Source: Paludisphaera mucosa (GTDB lineage Bacteria; Planctomycetota; Planctomycetia; Isosphaerales; Isosphaeraceae). From it: DNA of 64,000 nucleotides. Below the pieces are notes generated by a model, which saw only the letters and a program-made list of their open reading frames with translations, made no database searches and had not been told where the DNA came from. Positions 15,323-24,117 of the stretch are shown piece by piece (position 1 is the first letter of the stretch; the number at the start of each line of letters is the position of its first letter). The position numbers and the translations under genes were made by a program. The stretch lies in the NCBI RefSeq assembly GCF_029589435.1, contig NZ_JARRAG010000001.1, positions 1,416,808 to 1,480,807 of the forward strand, in the 5' to 3' direction.

Positions 15323-15393
15323 CTGGGGATCTAGGATTCGAACCTAGACTAACTGATCCAGAGTCAGCCGTGCTACCGTTACACCAATCCCCA
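15323..15393 (-). tRNA. tRNA-Gln (anticodon CTG)
   Basis: Read on the minus strand, the acceptor stem TGGGGAT (5' end at 15393) pairs with ATCCCCA (15330-15324), with discriminator G at 15323. The anticodon stem CTGA/TCAG encloses CTCTGGA, giving anticodon CTG. The T-arm has GGTTCGAATCC. CCA is not encoded. The 3' end faces the accessory region, as expected for a tRNA used as an integration site. Confidence 0.95.
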
Positions 15394-15491
15394 AAGCGGC
15401 GGGAGCGGGTCGGTCTCGACCCGTCTCCAGGCATGATAAAGGTCTCGGCCCGCTTGTGCAAGAGAGCTTGGCCGGCCCCTCGGTCGCAACG

Positions 15492-16094
15492 TCAGAATCG
15501 GACGCCGGGGGTCTCGCGTTCCTTCTCGGAGGTCAGTTCGAAGAGCTGGGCGGGGGCGAAGCCCATCGCGTTGGCGACGAGGTTGGAGGGGAAGCTCTCG
15601 CGGGTCGTGTTGTACTGCTGGACGGTGTTGTTGAAGACCTGGCGGGATGAGGCGATCAGGTTCTCGGTGCTGCTCAGCTCTTGCTGGAGGGCCAGCATGT
15701 TCTGGTTCGCCTTGAGGTCGGGGTAGGCCTCGGCGACGGCGAAGAGGCGGCCGAGGACGCCGTTGAGCTGGGTCTCGGCGGCGGCCAGGCCGGCCATCGA
15801 CGAGGGGTCGCCGGGGTTGGCGGCGGCCGTCCGGCTCGCGGCCAGGGCCGAGTTGCGGGCCTGCACGACGGCTTCGAGGGTCTGCCGTTCGTGGTTCAGG
15901 TAGCCCTTCGCGGTCTCGATCAGGTTGGGGATCAGGTCGTACCGCCGCTTGAGCTGGACGTCGATCTGGCTGAACGCCGCCTTGTAGCGGTTGCGGAGGG
16001 CGACCAGGCTGTTGAACGCCATCGCGATCCAGCCCAGGACCGCCACCACGACGACGGCCACCACCACGAGGACGCCCGTAATTCCCGAAAACAT
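15492..16094 (-). CDS. lemA: LemA family protein
   Basis: A 200-residue protein with an N-terminal transmembrane helix (about residues 5-25) followed by the LemA signature: NSLVALRNRYKAAFSQIDVQ, KRRYDLIPNLIETAKGY, then EAYPDLKANQN and FNNTVQQYN. Length and order match the family. LemA proteins are membrane-anchored, mostly periplasmic helical bundles of unclear role. It stands alone here, transcribed toward the tRNA gene. Confidence 0.93.
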   Translation of the reverse strand: MFSGITGVLVVVAVVVVAVLGWIAMAFNSLVALRNRYKAAFSQIDVQLKRRYDLIPNLIETAKGYLNHERQTLEAVVQARNSALAASRTAAANPGDPSSMAGLAAAETQLNGVLGRLFAVAEAYPDLKANQNMLALQQELSSTENLIASSRQVFNNTVQQYNTTRESFPSNLVANAMGFAPAQLFELTSEKERETPGVRF

Positions 16095-16410
16095 GGCTGC
16101 CTTCCCCCGTTCGCGACCCGCCGGCGCTGCGAAACGACTCGATCACGGCCTCGAACGGCCGCGTTGCTAACGATCTTGCGGCCCGCGCAGGGCCCGTTCA
16201 AGACGGAAGTTCGCTGGGACGGGCGGATTATGGGACGGGCGTCCCGATTTCCCGCAAAGGCCGAGCGGCCTCCGAGGAATTCGCGCTTCCTCCGGCGCGG
16301 GGCGAACTTCCGCGCATGCTCGCGTTCCCGGCGGCGGCCGCGTCGATTAGAATCTCGCCCGCGGTCGGGAAGACCGCGAATCAGTCGCTGGCGGAAGGAC
16401 TCCGAAACGC
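16095..16410. other. Divergent intergenic region
   Basis: Separates lemA (minus) from the alpha/beta hydrolase (plus) and must hold both promoters. I see no RNA gene or strong repeat. Confidence 0.5.
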
Positions 16411-17613
16411 ATGCACCGACTGTCCCGCAGGGAGTGGACGGCCGCGGCCCTGGGCATCGGCCTTTCGGGGCTGTCCGGTTGCGCCGCGATGCGTCGGAAC
16501 GCACTGTCTCCCGACCTCCGCCCCTGCACCGACGAGTACGCCTACACGAAGGACGGCTGGCGGCTGGGGGTTCGGCGCTATCGGCCCGACCGCCCCGAGC
16601 CGGGCAAGCTGCCGGTGGTCCTCTGCCACGGCCTCGGGCTCAACGCCACCTTCTGGACGATCACCGACGATCACCTTCCCGGCCGCCTCGCGGCCGGCGG
16701 CTACGACGTCTTCCTGTTCGACCTCCGCGCGTCCGGCGAAAACGCCCGGCTGGGCTCGTGCGACGTCATGAACAGGTTCCTGCGCGGGACGCCCTTCCCG
16801 GAGCGCGGCGAGTCGAACTGGACGCTCGACGACGTCGTCCGCTTCGACATGCCGGCGATCCTGGACCACGTCGAGCGCGAGACGGGGCGTCGCCAGGTCA
16901 ACTGGATCGGACACAGCCTGGGGGGGATGGTCGTATTCCCCTTCGAGCAGCTCAGTCTCGAGCCTTACCGGATCGCCAACTTCGTGGGGATGGGGAGCAC
17001 GATCGTCCAGGCGACGACGCCGCAGAAGGCGATGCTCCGGGCCAACTCGGGGATCCGGACGCTGCTCAACGTCGCCAGCGCGGGCAGGCTGGGGAGGCCG
17101 CTGGCCTTCTTCCACATGCCGGGCATGGCCAAGATCGACCGCTTCTACTACACGGCCGAGAACGTCGATCGCCGGACGGTCTCGCGGTTCTACGGCTACA
17201 CCCTGGAAGACCCCGGCCCCGGGGCGCTCCGCCAGCTCGCCCCCTACCTGCGAGACGGCCACCTGCTCTCGGCGGACGAGCGGATCGACTACGTCGACCA
17301 CCTGCCGGAAGTCGTCGTCCCCACGCTGATGATCGCCGGCGACACCGACCTGATCTCGGACGTGCCGTCCACCCAGACGACCTTCGACCGACTGGGCAGC
17401 CCCGACAAGACCCTGCTCATCTTCGGCGAGGCGCAGGGGAGCCTCGGCCGTTACGGCCATTGCGACCTCGTCTGGAGCCGCAACGCCCCCCACGAGGTCT
17501 TTCCCGCCATCATCCGGTGGCTCGACGCCCGCCAGCCCGGTCCGCCGCCGAGCCCGCAGGTCGAGGCCACCCCCCAGGCCTCGGTCGACGTCCGCTCAAG
17601 CCTGCCGGAGTAG
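16411..17613 (+). CDS. Alpha/beta hydrolase lipoprotein
   Basis: A 400-residue protein. The N-terminus (RREWTAAALGIGLSGLSGC) has a twin-arginine-like start and a lipobox ending at Cys24, so it is probably an exported lipoprotein. The hydrolase domain shows the oxyanion segment CHGLGLNATFW, nucleophile GHSLGG (Ser169), acid in AGDTDLISD and His in RYGHCDLVW. Closest in style to lipase/PHA-synthase-like hydrolases. Substrate unknown. The last 18 bases overlap the convergent NUDIX-like gene. Confidence 0.85.
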   Translation: MHRLSRREWTAAALGIGLSGLSGCAAMRRNALSPDLRPCTDEYAYTKDGWRLGVRRYRPDRPEPGKLPVVLCHGLGLNATFWTITDDHLPGRLAAGGYDVFLFDLRASGENARLGSCDVMNRFLRGTPFPERGESNWTLDDVVRFDMPAILDHVERETGRRQVNWIGHSLGGMVVFPFEQLSLEPYRIANFVGMGSTIVQATTPQKAMLRANSGIRTLLNVASAGRLGRPLAFFHMPGMAKIDRFYYTAENVDRRTVSRFYGYTLEDPGPGALRQLAPYLRDGHLLSADERIDYVDHLPEVVVPTLMIAGDTDLISDVPSTQTTFDRLGSPDKTLLIFGEAQGSLGRYGHCDLVWSRNAPHEVFPAIIRWLDARQPGPPPSPQVEATPQASVDVRSSLPE

Positions 17614-18207
17614 CTCGTCGATGCAGAACTGCGACCAGGTCTCGAAATCGCCGCGCGCCGCCGAAAGCTCCGCGATCGGCGTGAAGCCGCAGTCGGCGAG
17701 GCCCAGCTCGCGAGCCGTGACGAGCGGCCGATCCAGGTCATAGATGTGGACGACGCCCAGGTGGACCGAGCCCACGGGCGTCGAGTCGTCGTTGATCAGG
17801 CCCGCGAGCCGGAGGACGCCCGGGCCCTGGATGTCGACCTCCTCGGCCAGCTCGCGACGCATGGCCGTGTCGTACGCCTCGAAGCCGCAACGGCCCTCGG
17901 CGTCGGCCTCGTCGACGTGCCCGCCCACGCCCAGCGAGCGCTTACGGTGCAGGCGAGCCTCGCCCTGCGAGCCGCCGCGGGTGTAGCAGAAGACCTCGTC
18001 GCCGGCGCGAAGGACGACGTAGGGGATGATCTGCTTGAGGCTCGGGTCGTCCTCGACCTCCGAGCGCGGCCGGAACGCGGTGTTCTCGGGGCGGAGCAGG
18101 GCGGCGAGATATCGATCGCCATCGACGTGGAAGCCCTGGAATCGCCCCAGGCGATCGAACTCGGCGGCGGGGACGACCAGGACGCGTTCGTTCGAAGACG
18201 CACTCAC
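17596..18207 (-). CDS. NUDIX-like hydrolase
   Basis: A 203-residue protein. The Nudix box is recognisable but stretched: GGHVDEAD, a short insertion, then AMRRELAEEVDI (RE..EE core). Upstream strands include PYVVLRAGDEVFCYTRGG. NUDIX enzymes hydrolyse nucleoside diphosphates linked to other groups; the insertion in the box matches a subgroup often labelled phosphoesterase. The specific substrate cannot be told. Overlaps the convergent hydrolase gene by 18 bases. Confidence 0.75.
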   Translation of the reverse strand: MSASSNERVLVVPAAEFDRLGRFQGFHVDGDRYLAALLRPENTAFRPRSEVEDDPSLKQIIPYVVLRAGDEVFCYTRGGSQGEARLHRKRSLGVGGHVDEADAEGRCGFEAYDTAMRRELAEEVDIQGPGVLRLAGLINDDSTPVGSVHLGVVHIYDLDRPLVTARELGLADCGFTPIAELSAARGDFETWSQFCIDELLRQA

Positions 18208-18298
18208 GGCGGGAGCCTCGCGATCGGGACGGTCGGGTACGCGATCCGAGGGTAATCTATCATCTTCCGCCGAGAGTGCGGTCGGCCGCCGCCGATCG

Positions 18299-20767
18299 TC
18301 AATGCCGGAAGAGGAACTCCTTGGAGTTGATCAGGACCCAGGCCAGGTCCTCGACGGCCGGGCGGAGGTCCTTGGCGCCCTTCAGGTGCTTGACGGCCGC
18401 CTCCATCTCGGCGGGCGTCGGCGTCCGGCTGAAGGCGATCATGTAGAGGTCCTCGGTGATCGCCTCGGGGGGCTTGCCGCTCTTGGCCAGGCCGGCGATC
18501 CGGCCGGCGTCGCTGCGGAGCTTGTTGTTGACCGTCGCCCCGCCGATGAGCTGCAGCGCCTGCGAGAGGTTCGAGTCGCTCTCGCGCTCGCATTCGCAGG
18601 CCAGCTCGCGCGCCGGCCGGCCGAAGGTCTTCAGGAACGGGTCGTCCATCTTGCCGTCGGGAAGCTGGATGGCGTGGGCGGCGGCCGGGAGGCCCGCGAA
18701 GGCGTTGGGAGAGCCCGTGACGTCGCAGATGGCGTCGAGCAGGACCTCGGCGGGCAACAGCTTGGTCGTCGCGTGCGAGAAGTAGACCGCGTCGTCGACG
18801 TTCAGCTTGTTGGTCGTCGCGGAGAGCTGGTACGTCCGGCTCTGGAGGACGGTCCGGATCAGCGACTTCAGGTTGTAGCCGCCGGCCACGAAGTCTCTGG
18901 TCAGGCCGTCGAGAAGCTCGTCGTTCGAAGCCGGGTTCGAGTCCCGGAAGTCGTCGACCGGCTCCACGATCCCCCGGCCCATCAGGTGGTACCAGACGCG
19001 GTTGACCAGGCTCTTGCCGAAGAACGGGTTCTCCTTCGACGTCAGCCAGGATGCCAGCCGGGCGCGGCGGTCGACCGCGGCGTCTTCCAGTTTCGGCCCG
19101 CCCAGCGCCTTCGGCGGCATGACCTTGCCGGTCCGGGGCTGCTTCACCTCGCCGCCGCCGGTCGCATAGACGACCTCCTCGCCGGGGAGGGCGCCCGGCT
19201 TGCGGCCGACCTGCGAGAAGAACGCGGCGAAGCCGTAGTAGTCGTCCTGCGTCCAGCGCTCGAAGGGGTGGTTGTGGCACTTGGCGCACTGGATCCGCAC
19301 GCCCAGGAAGAGCTGGGCCGTGGTCTCGGTCGAGGTCTCGGGGTCGCGGCTGATCCGGTAGTAGTTGGTGGCCGGGTTGGAGAACGTCGACCCGTCCGAC
19401 GCCAGCAGGTTGCGGACGAACTGGTCCATCGGCATCCCCGATTCGAGGGCCGAGCGGATCCAGCGATGGAAGACGTAAGCCCCCTTGGGCTCGATCAGGC
19501 GTCCGTTCGAGCGGAGGACGTCCGCGAATTTGAGCGCCCAGAAGTCGTAGAACTCGGGCCGCTCCAGCAGCGCGTCGATGACCTTGGCGCGGCGATCGGC
19601 GGGGCTGTCCTTGAGGAAGGCGTCGACCTCCTCGGGGCGGGGCAGGGCGCCGATGACGTCGAGGTAGGCGCGGCGGATGAATTCGGCGTCGGAGCACGCT
19701 TCGGACGGGGCGATCCGCATCCGGTTGAGCTTCGTGTACACCGCCCGGTCGACCGGATTGTCCTGGGGGACGTCGACGGCCGTGAAGCCGGGGACGTCGA
19801 CCAGGTGCGTCAGCCGGACGTTCGCCACCAGGCTGAGGAAGTGGGCGATGATCGCGACCTCGCCGCGGTTCTTGAAGGTCACGTAGCCGGTGGAGTCCAC
19901 CTCGGCGACGTCGGGGCTCGACGAGTCGTAATAGCAGATCGACGAGACGTCCTTGCGGGTGCCGTCGGCCAGGGTCAGCATGACCACGAGCTGCTGCGTC
20001 TTCGCCGGGGCGTTCAGCACGCGGGCGCCGGGGAGGATCTCGAGCTTCACGGCCTCGACGGCCGCCGGATCGTCGTGGGCGCCCTCGGCGATCCAGTCGC
20101 GGATGTACTCGAAGGCCTTCGAGTCGCGCTTCAGGCGGATGCCGCCCTCGTGGGGCGATTCGCCCAGGGGCTTGCGGAGGATGACGCTGGCGTCGGCGTT
20201 GAGCGTGTTGATGCGACGGCCGCCGGACTCGCGGCTGAGGGTGAGGAAATCCTGGTCGGGCAGATAGCCGCGGAGGCTGAGCTTCAGCCCCCCCTTGCCG
20301 GTGGGGGTGCCGTGGCAGGCCCCCATGTTGCAGCTCGCCTGGCTCAGGGCCGGCACGACGTCGCGGCGGAAGCTGACCGGCGCCGGGTTCGCCATACCTT
20401 CGACCTTGACGGTCGTCGAGACCTCGACGCTCCCCTTGCGGGCCGTGAGGACCACCGTGCCGTCGGCCTTTGGCGTGGCCAGGCCGGTCGGCGAAACGAC
20501 CGCGACGTTGGGGTCGGCGCTCGACCATTCGAGGGCCCGCGTCAGGTCGCGGACGTTGCCGTCCGGATAGGTCGCCGTGACGATGAGACGAGCGTTCGCA
20601 CGACGGCCCGCGAGGACCGGGCTAGCCGGGCTGATCTCGACCGAGGCCGGCGTGCCGACGAGGTCGACGGCCGCGTCCTCGCCCCGCGAGCTTGCGGTCG
20701 GCGCGGCGAAAAGCGCGGCCAGCAGGACCAAGCTGCCGCGGAAGTCGGGGCCTCGGCGTCCACTCAT
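18299..20767 (-). CDS. DUF1549/DUF1553 planctomycete protein with bacterial Ig-like domain
   Basis: An 822-residue secreted protein; start ATG 20767 is chosen because a signal peptide follows (residues about 10-30). After an Ig-like (Big2) domain (residues about 38-120, TARKGSVEVSTTVKVEG) comes a cytochrome-type region with CNMGACHG, then a second Ig-like stretch, then DUF1549 (AEFIRRAYLDVIGALPRPEE; CAKCHNHPFERW) and DUF1553 (LVNRVWYHLMGRGIVEPVDDF; ECERESDSNLSQALQL). These proteins are abundant in planctomycetes, usually paired with a DUF1501 protein; no such partner is adjacent. Function unproven, often linked to polysaccharide use. Confidence 0.9.
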   Translation of the reverse strand: MSGRRGPDFRGSLVLLAALFAAPTASSRGEDAAVDLVGTPASVEISPASPVLAGRRANARLIVTATYPDGNVRDLTRALEWSSADPNVAVVSPTGLATPKADGTVVLTARKGSVEVSTTVKVEGMANPAPVSFRRDVVPALSQASCNMGACHGTPTGKGGLKLSLRGYLPDQDFLTLSRESGGRRINTLNADASVILRKPLGESPHEGGIRLKRDSKAFEYIRDWIAEGAHDDPAAVEAVKLEILPGARVLNAPAKTQQLVVMLTLADGTRKDVSSICYYDSSSPDVAEVDSTGYVTFKNRGEVAIIAHFLSLVANVRLTHLVDVPGFTAVDVPQDNPVDRAVYTKLNRMRIAPSEACSDAEFIRRAYLDVIGALPRPEEVDAFLKDSPADRRAKVIDALLERPEFYDFWALKFADVLRSNGRLIEPKGAYVFHRWIRSALESGMPMDQFVRNLLASDGSTFSNPATNYYRISRDPETSTETTAQLFLGVRIQCAKCHNHPFERWTQDDYYGFAAFFSQVGRKPGALPGEEVVYATGGGEVKQPRTGKVMPPKALGGPKLEDAAVDRRARLASWLTSKENPFFGKSLVNRVWYHLMGRGIVEPVDDFRDSNPASNDELLDGLTRDFVAGGYNLKSLIRTVLQSRTYQLSATTNKLNVDDAVYFSHATTKLLPAEVLLDAICDVTGSPNAFAGLPAAAHAIQLPDGKMDDPFLKTFGRPARELACECERESDSNLSQALQLIGGATVNNKLRSDAGRIAGLAKSGKPPEAITEDLYMIAFSRTPTPAEMEAAVKHLKGAKDLRPAVEDLAWVLINSKEFLFRH

Positions 20768-21197
20768 GGGGTCGTTCCTCGCGATCGGGGCGGGAAGGTG
20801 GGAACCGTCGGCGGGGGGGCCGGCGTCCAAGGCGTCGGACGACGTTTTGACGTCGCGCCTCCACCAATCTTACGGCAATTGTTTAACAAGCTAGCCGATC
20901 CGCCGGGATTTATCAAGCGCCTGTGTGCAATCGATGTCGAGGGCCGGAAACGGGGGACTTGCGACCAAGGTCCGAATTCTTACAATAAAGGGTCAAGAAT
21001 CCGCGCCGGCCGTCAGCATCTCTCGTCGCGCCGGCGCCGCCGGCCGCATTCCGTGGTTCGAAGCGTCGAATCTCCCGAAAAGCGTGTGATAGACTGAAGT
21101 CGAAAGTCCAGCGGCGTGCGCGGGGAAAATCCCGCGCGACGTCGGGGTCGGCGCTTGGGACGAGGGCCGGCCGAGGTTCTCAAGGAGGGGGAGCGTG
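20768..21197. other. Divergent intergenic region, 430 bases
   Basis: Contains the promoters of the DUF1549/1553 gene and the following plus-strand genes. Segments around 20870-21000 are relatively AT-rich (TTACGGCAATTGTTTAAC). No RNA or other gene recognised. Confidence 0.5.
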
Positions 21198-21662
21198 ATG
21201 AGGTTTCGCGACTGGAACGGGGTGGCGCGATACGGTCTTCCCGGGCTGATCCTGGGCGTCGTGGTCTCGTGGGTCGGGGGGGCGCAGGCGCCGCAGTCGA
21301 CGGCCCAGACGACGGGCGAGGCGCCGCTCCAGGCCGCTCCGCCCCGGGCCGTCGAGCCGGGACGGGCTTCGGCCATGCGGCCGGCGGCCTCGGCCGAGGC
21401 GGGGGGGACGCTGGCCTTCGTCACGTCCCCCCCGGGCATGCAGGGTCAGTGGCTCTTCCTGATCGACTCGAAGACGCAGGCGTTGGCCGTCTATCGGTTC
21501 GACCCCTCGAACCCCAAGGGGTCGCTGAAGCTCGAAGCCGCTCGTCAGTATGAGTGGGACCTCAAGCTGGAACAGTACAACAACCAGGCGCCGGAGCCGG
21601 CCGCCATCGAGGCGACCGTGAAGGCGTCGTCGCAGCCCGGACGAACCCCGAAGGACCGCTAG
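21198..21662 (+). CDS. Exported hypothetical protein, 154 aa
   Basis: Begins at ATG 21198, seven bases after AGGAGGGG; GTG 21195 is too close to the ribosome site. Hydrophobic residues 10-28 make a signal peptide or anchor. A low-complexity Ala/Pro/Thr linker precedes a small domain (QGQWLFLIDSKTQALAVYRF, EAARQYEWDLKLEQYNNQ). The pattern resembles planctomycete proteins of unknown function. Followed 90 bases later by the SDSD-repeat protein gene. Confidence 0.65.
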   Translation: MRFRDWNGVARYGLPGLILGVVVSWVGGAQAPQSTAQTTGEAPLQAAPPRAVEPGRASAMRPAASAEAGGTLAFVTSPPGMQGQWLFLIDSKTQALAVYRFDPSNPKGSLKLEAARQYEWDLKLEQYNNQAPEPAAIEATVKASSQPGRTPKDR

Positions 21663-21752
21663 GCGGGCGCGAATCGGCCGCGGTCCTCGGCCCACTTGGA
21701 ATCGACCCACCCACGGCCCCCCCGGGCCGATTTGATCGCGAGGACCCTGTCC

Positions 21753-23276
21753 ATGGCTCAGTTCTACACGCTTGAAGAAGCCGCCCGCGTCCTGGGGATG
21801 AGTCCTGAGGAGCTGAAGGCGAAGGCGCAGCAGCGCGAGGTCCGGGCCTTCCTCGACGGCGGCACCTGGCGGTTCCGGGTGGTCGACGTCGACGAGCTGG
21901 CCCGCCGCCACGGCCTCGGCAGCGACGCCGAGCTGCGGCTCTCCGACCTCGAGGTCCCCGCCGCCAGCGCCGGCGACCTCGACGAACTCGACCTGTCCGA
22001 GTTCCAGCTCGGCGTGGCCAAGCCCGACCTCGGCAACGAGACCATGCAGTTCGGCGCCACCGGCCGCGGGGCCGACGAGGGCTCCGAGCACGACCTGATG
22101 ATCGACGACCTCTCCGTCCCGCCCAACCCCGTGACCGGCTCCAGCTCGGTGATCATCGGCATGTCCTCGGGCGGCAAGCGGCCCAGCGACTCCGACGTCC
22201 GGCTCGTCCCCGACAACCTCAAGGGCGCCAGCGACTCCGACGTCCGCCTGGCCGCGCCGATCGGCCGCGTCCCCAGCGATTCCGACGTCACGCTGATCAA
22301 GGACGACACCTCCGAGCACGGCCTGCTCGCCGGCGCCGGCGCGTCCGACAGCTCGGTCCGCCCCGGATCCCTGCTGGGCTCCTCGGCCGAGGTCCCCGCC
22401 GCGGGCTCGTCCGACAGCGATTTCGAGCTGAACCCTTCGAGCGAGCTGGTCGACGCCCTCCAGCCCGAGTCCGGCAGCGACTTCGAGCTGAGCGCTCTCG
22501 ACGCCAGCGACGAGTTCGAGGCCACCCCGCTCAAGCCCAGCGACTCCGACGTCACGGCCGCCGACCCCAACCTCTCGGGCATCAACCTTTCGCGGCCCAG
22601 CGACTCGGGCATCAACCTGCTGGGCTCCTTCAACGGCGGCGGGGCCGAGTCGATCGAGCTCGCCCCCCTGAGCGACGAGGAAGTGCCCAGCCGCAAGGGC
22701 GCCAAGCCGCCCGCCGCGGCCCCGGCGAAGCCCAAGGCTTCGCTGTCCGCGACGCCGCCGCCGGCCGTCAAGAAGGGCGAGAAGGACATCTTCGACGACA
22801 CCGACTTCGAGGTCGACGCCGCCCTCGACGACGAGTCGGACGACAAGACCGTCCAGCTCAACGCCGGCAGCGACTTCGACCTCGAGGACAGCGACAGCGC
22901 CTCGGAAGTCTTCGCCATCGACGAGGAAGACGTCGACATCAACGCCGCCACCGCCATGGCCCCGTCGGGCATCACCGACGATGACGACGACGACGAGGAC
23001 GACGGCTTCGACGACGCCGTCTCCAGCGAGATGGCCACCGCCTGGGCCTCCGACGACTCGCCGACCAGCTCGGCCTCGACGCCCGGCGTGGTGATCTCGC
23101 GCGAGGCCGCCGTCGACTGGGACGGCCTCTCGGTCGGCCTGCTCGCGGTCGCCAGCCTGTTCATCTTCCTCTCGTCGTTCCTGGCGTTCGACCTGGTCCG
23201 CAACCTCTACGACTTCCACGAGGGCGGCCCCGCCTCCGGCCTCGTCAAGTCGATCTCGGGCCTCTTCTTCAGCTGA
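21753..23276 (+). CDS. Acidic SDSD-repeat protein with N-terminal HTH-like domain and C-terminal membrane helix
   Basis: A 507-residue protein. Residues 3-50 (FYTLEEAARVLGMSPEELKA, GTWRFRVVDVDELARRHG) look like a MerR/excisionase-type helix-turn-helix. A long disordered acidic region then carries repeated short units (SDSDVRL, SDSDVTL, SDSDFEL, SGSDFEL) at about residues 146, 160, 174, 220, 241 and 262, and a run of Asp near 410. One transmembrane helix lies at about 458-480 with a short tail. It may be a membrane-tethered DNA-binding or scaffold protein; function unknown. Start ATG 21753 fits the HTH domain. Confidence 0.75.
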   Translation: MAQFYTLEEAARVLGMSPEELKAKAQQREVRAFLDGGTWRFRVVDVDELARRHGLGSDAELRLSDLEVPAASAGDLDELDLSEFQLGVAKPDLGNETMQFGATGRGADEGSEHDLMIDDLSVPPNPVTGSSSVIIGMSSGGKRPSDSDVRLVPDNLKGASDSDVRLAAPIGRVPSDSDVTLIKDDTSEHGLLAGAGASDSSVRPGSLLGSSAEVPAAGSSDSDFELNPSSELVDALQPESGSDFELSALDASDEFEATPLKPSDSDVTAADPNLSGINLSRPSDSGINLLGSFNGGGAESIELAPLSDEEVPSRKGAKPPAAAPAKPKASLSATPPPAVKKGEKDIFDDTDFEVDAALDDESDDKTVQLNAGSDFDLEDSDSASEVFAIDEEDVDINAATAMAPSGITDDDDDDEDDGFDDAVSSEMATAWASDDSPTSSASTPGVVISREAAVDWDGLSVGLLAVASLFIFLSSFLAFDLVRNLYDFHEGGPASGLVKSISGLFFS

Positions 23277-23454
23277 TCGTCGGCGGCCCCCGACCGGTCG
23301 GGCTTGCCCGATCGGCCGAGATCCGCTAAGACGACGCCGTGAAGCCCTCGCGAGACACCACGACCCGTTCCCGCCGAGACCATCGAGCCGGGACGGGTCG
23401 CGTCGCGCCCCTCGCGCGACGATCCGCGGGCGTTCCAGGAGGGAACCGGGACGG

Positions 23455-24018
23455 ATGATCGCCGCGCCGCGCCGACGAGCCTGGTCGATTCTCGCGCTGG
23501 CGTGCGCCGCGGCCGTTCCGGGGTGCAGCCAGTTCGGCTCGCGCCAGCGCCTCGACGAGAGCCGGCGAACGATCCAGTCCCTACGCTCGGAGAACGATCA
23601 GCTCAAGGACGAGCTCCTGACCTTCCGCAACCAGAACGAGGACTACTCCGAACGTGCCGTCGACGACGCCCGCCGCCTGACAGCCCAGTCGACCACCATC
23701 GAGAACCTCCGGGGCAGCGTCCACGCCTACCAGGCCGAACACGAAGACCTGAAAACCGCCTTCCGCGAGCTGCGCGACAGCCTGCCGGCCGCGGTCCGCT
23801 CGGCGATGTCGGAGTCCGGCTCTCGGGTGGCCCTGGGCAAGGACGATCAGGCCGAGGCGAGCGACGTCACCCCTCCCACGCCCGAGCCCGCTCCGAGGAC
23901 GGACCGCCGCAAGCCGATGCCGACCCGTCTCGATTCGCCCCAGGACCGCCGGTTCGGCTGGGCTCCCGCCGCCGAGCCGTCGCGCGAAGCGGAGCCCGCG
24001 CTCGACGCCTCCCCTTGA
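23455..24018 (+). CDS. Coiled-coil lipoprotein
   Basis: A 187-residue protein with a signal sequence and lipobox (VPGC at about residue 24), then a strongly helical heptad region (RRTIQSLRSENDQLKDELLT to about residue 110) and a disordered Pro-rich end. Likely anchored in a membrane facing the periplasm, similar in design to small planctomycete envelope lipoproteins. No enzyme motif. It lies 100 bases before the M48 protease gene. Confidence 0.7.
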   Translation: MIAAPRRRAWSILALACAAAVPGCSQFGSRQRLDESRRTIQSLRSENDQLKDELLTFRNQNEDYSERAVDDARRLTAQSTTIENLRGSVHAYQAEHEDLKTAFRELRDSLPAAVRSAMSESGSRVALGKDDQAEASDVTPPTPEPAPRTDRRKPMPTRLDSPQDRRFGWAPAAEPSREAEPALDASP

Positions 24019-24117
24019 CGCGGCGTGGACGGGGCTCGGATAATCCGGCCTGCGTCCGGCGCGAGCACGCCGGCCCGGAGACGGTCCGCCCCCGCTCGGC
24101 GTCGCCCACAGGCCCAA

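Noticed and set aside
15681-17684. Plus-strand open frame (667 aa)
   Set aside because: Runs antisense through lemA and shadows the alpha/beta hydrolase gene in another frame.
18026-21097. Very long plus-strand open frame (1023 aa)
   Set aside because: Lies antisense to the DUF1549/1553 gene; composition is Arg/Gly/Val-rich with no domain, typical of reverse frames in high-GC genes.
21180-23219. Minus-strand open frame (679 aa)
   Set aside because: Antisense to the SDSD-repeat protein; its apparent repeats are mirror images of that gene's low-complexity coding.
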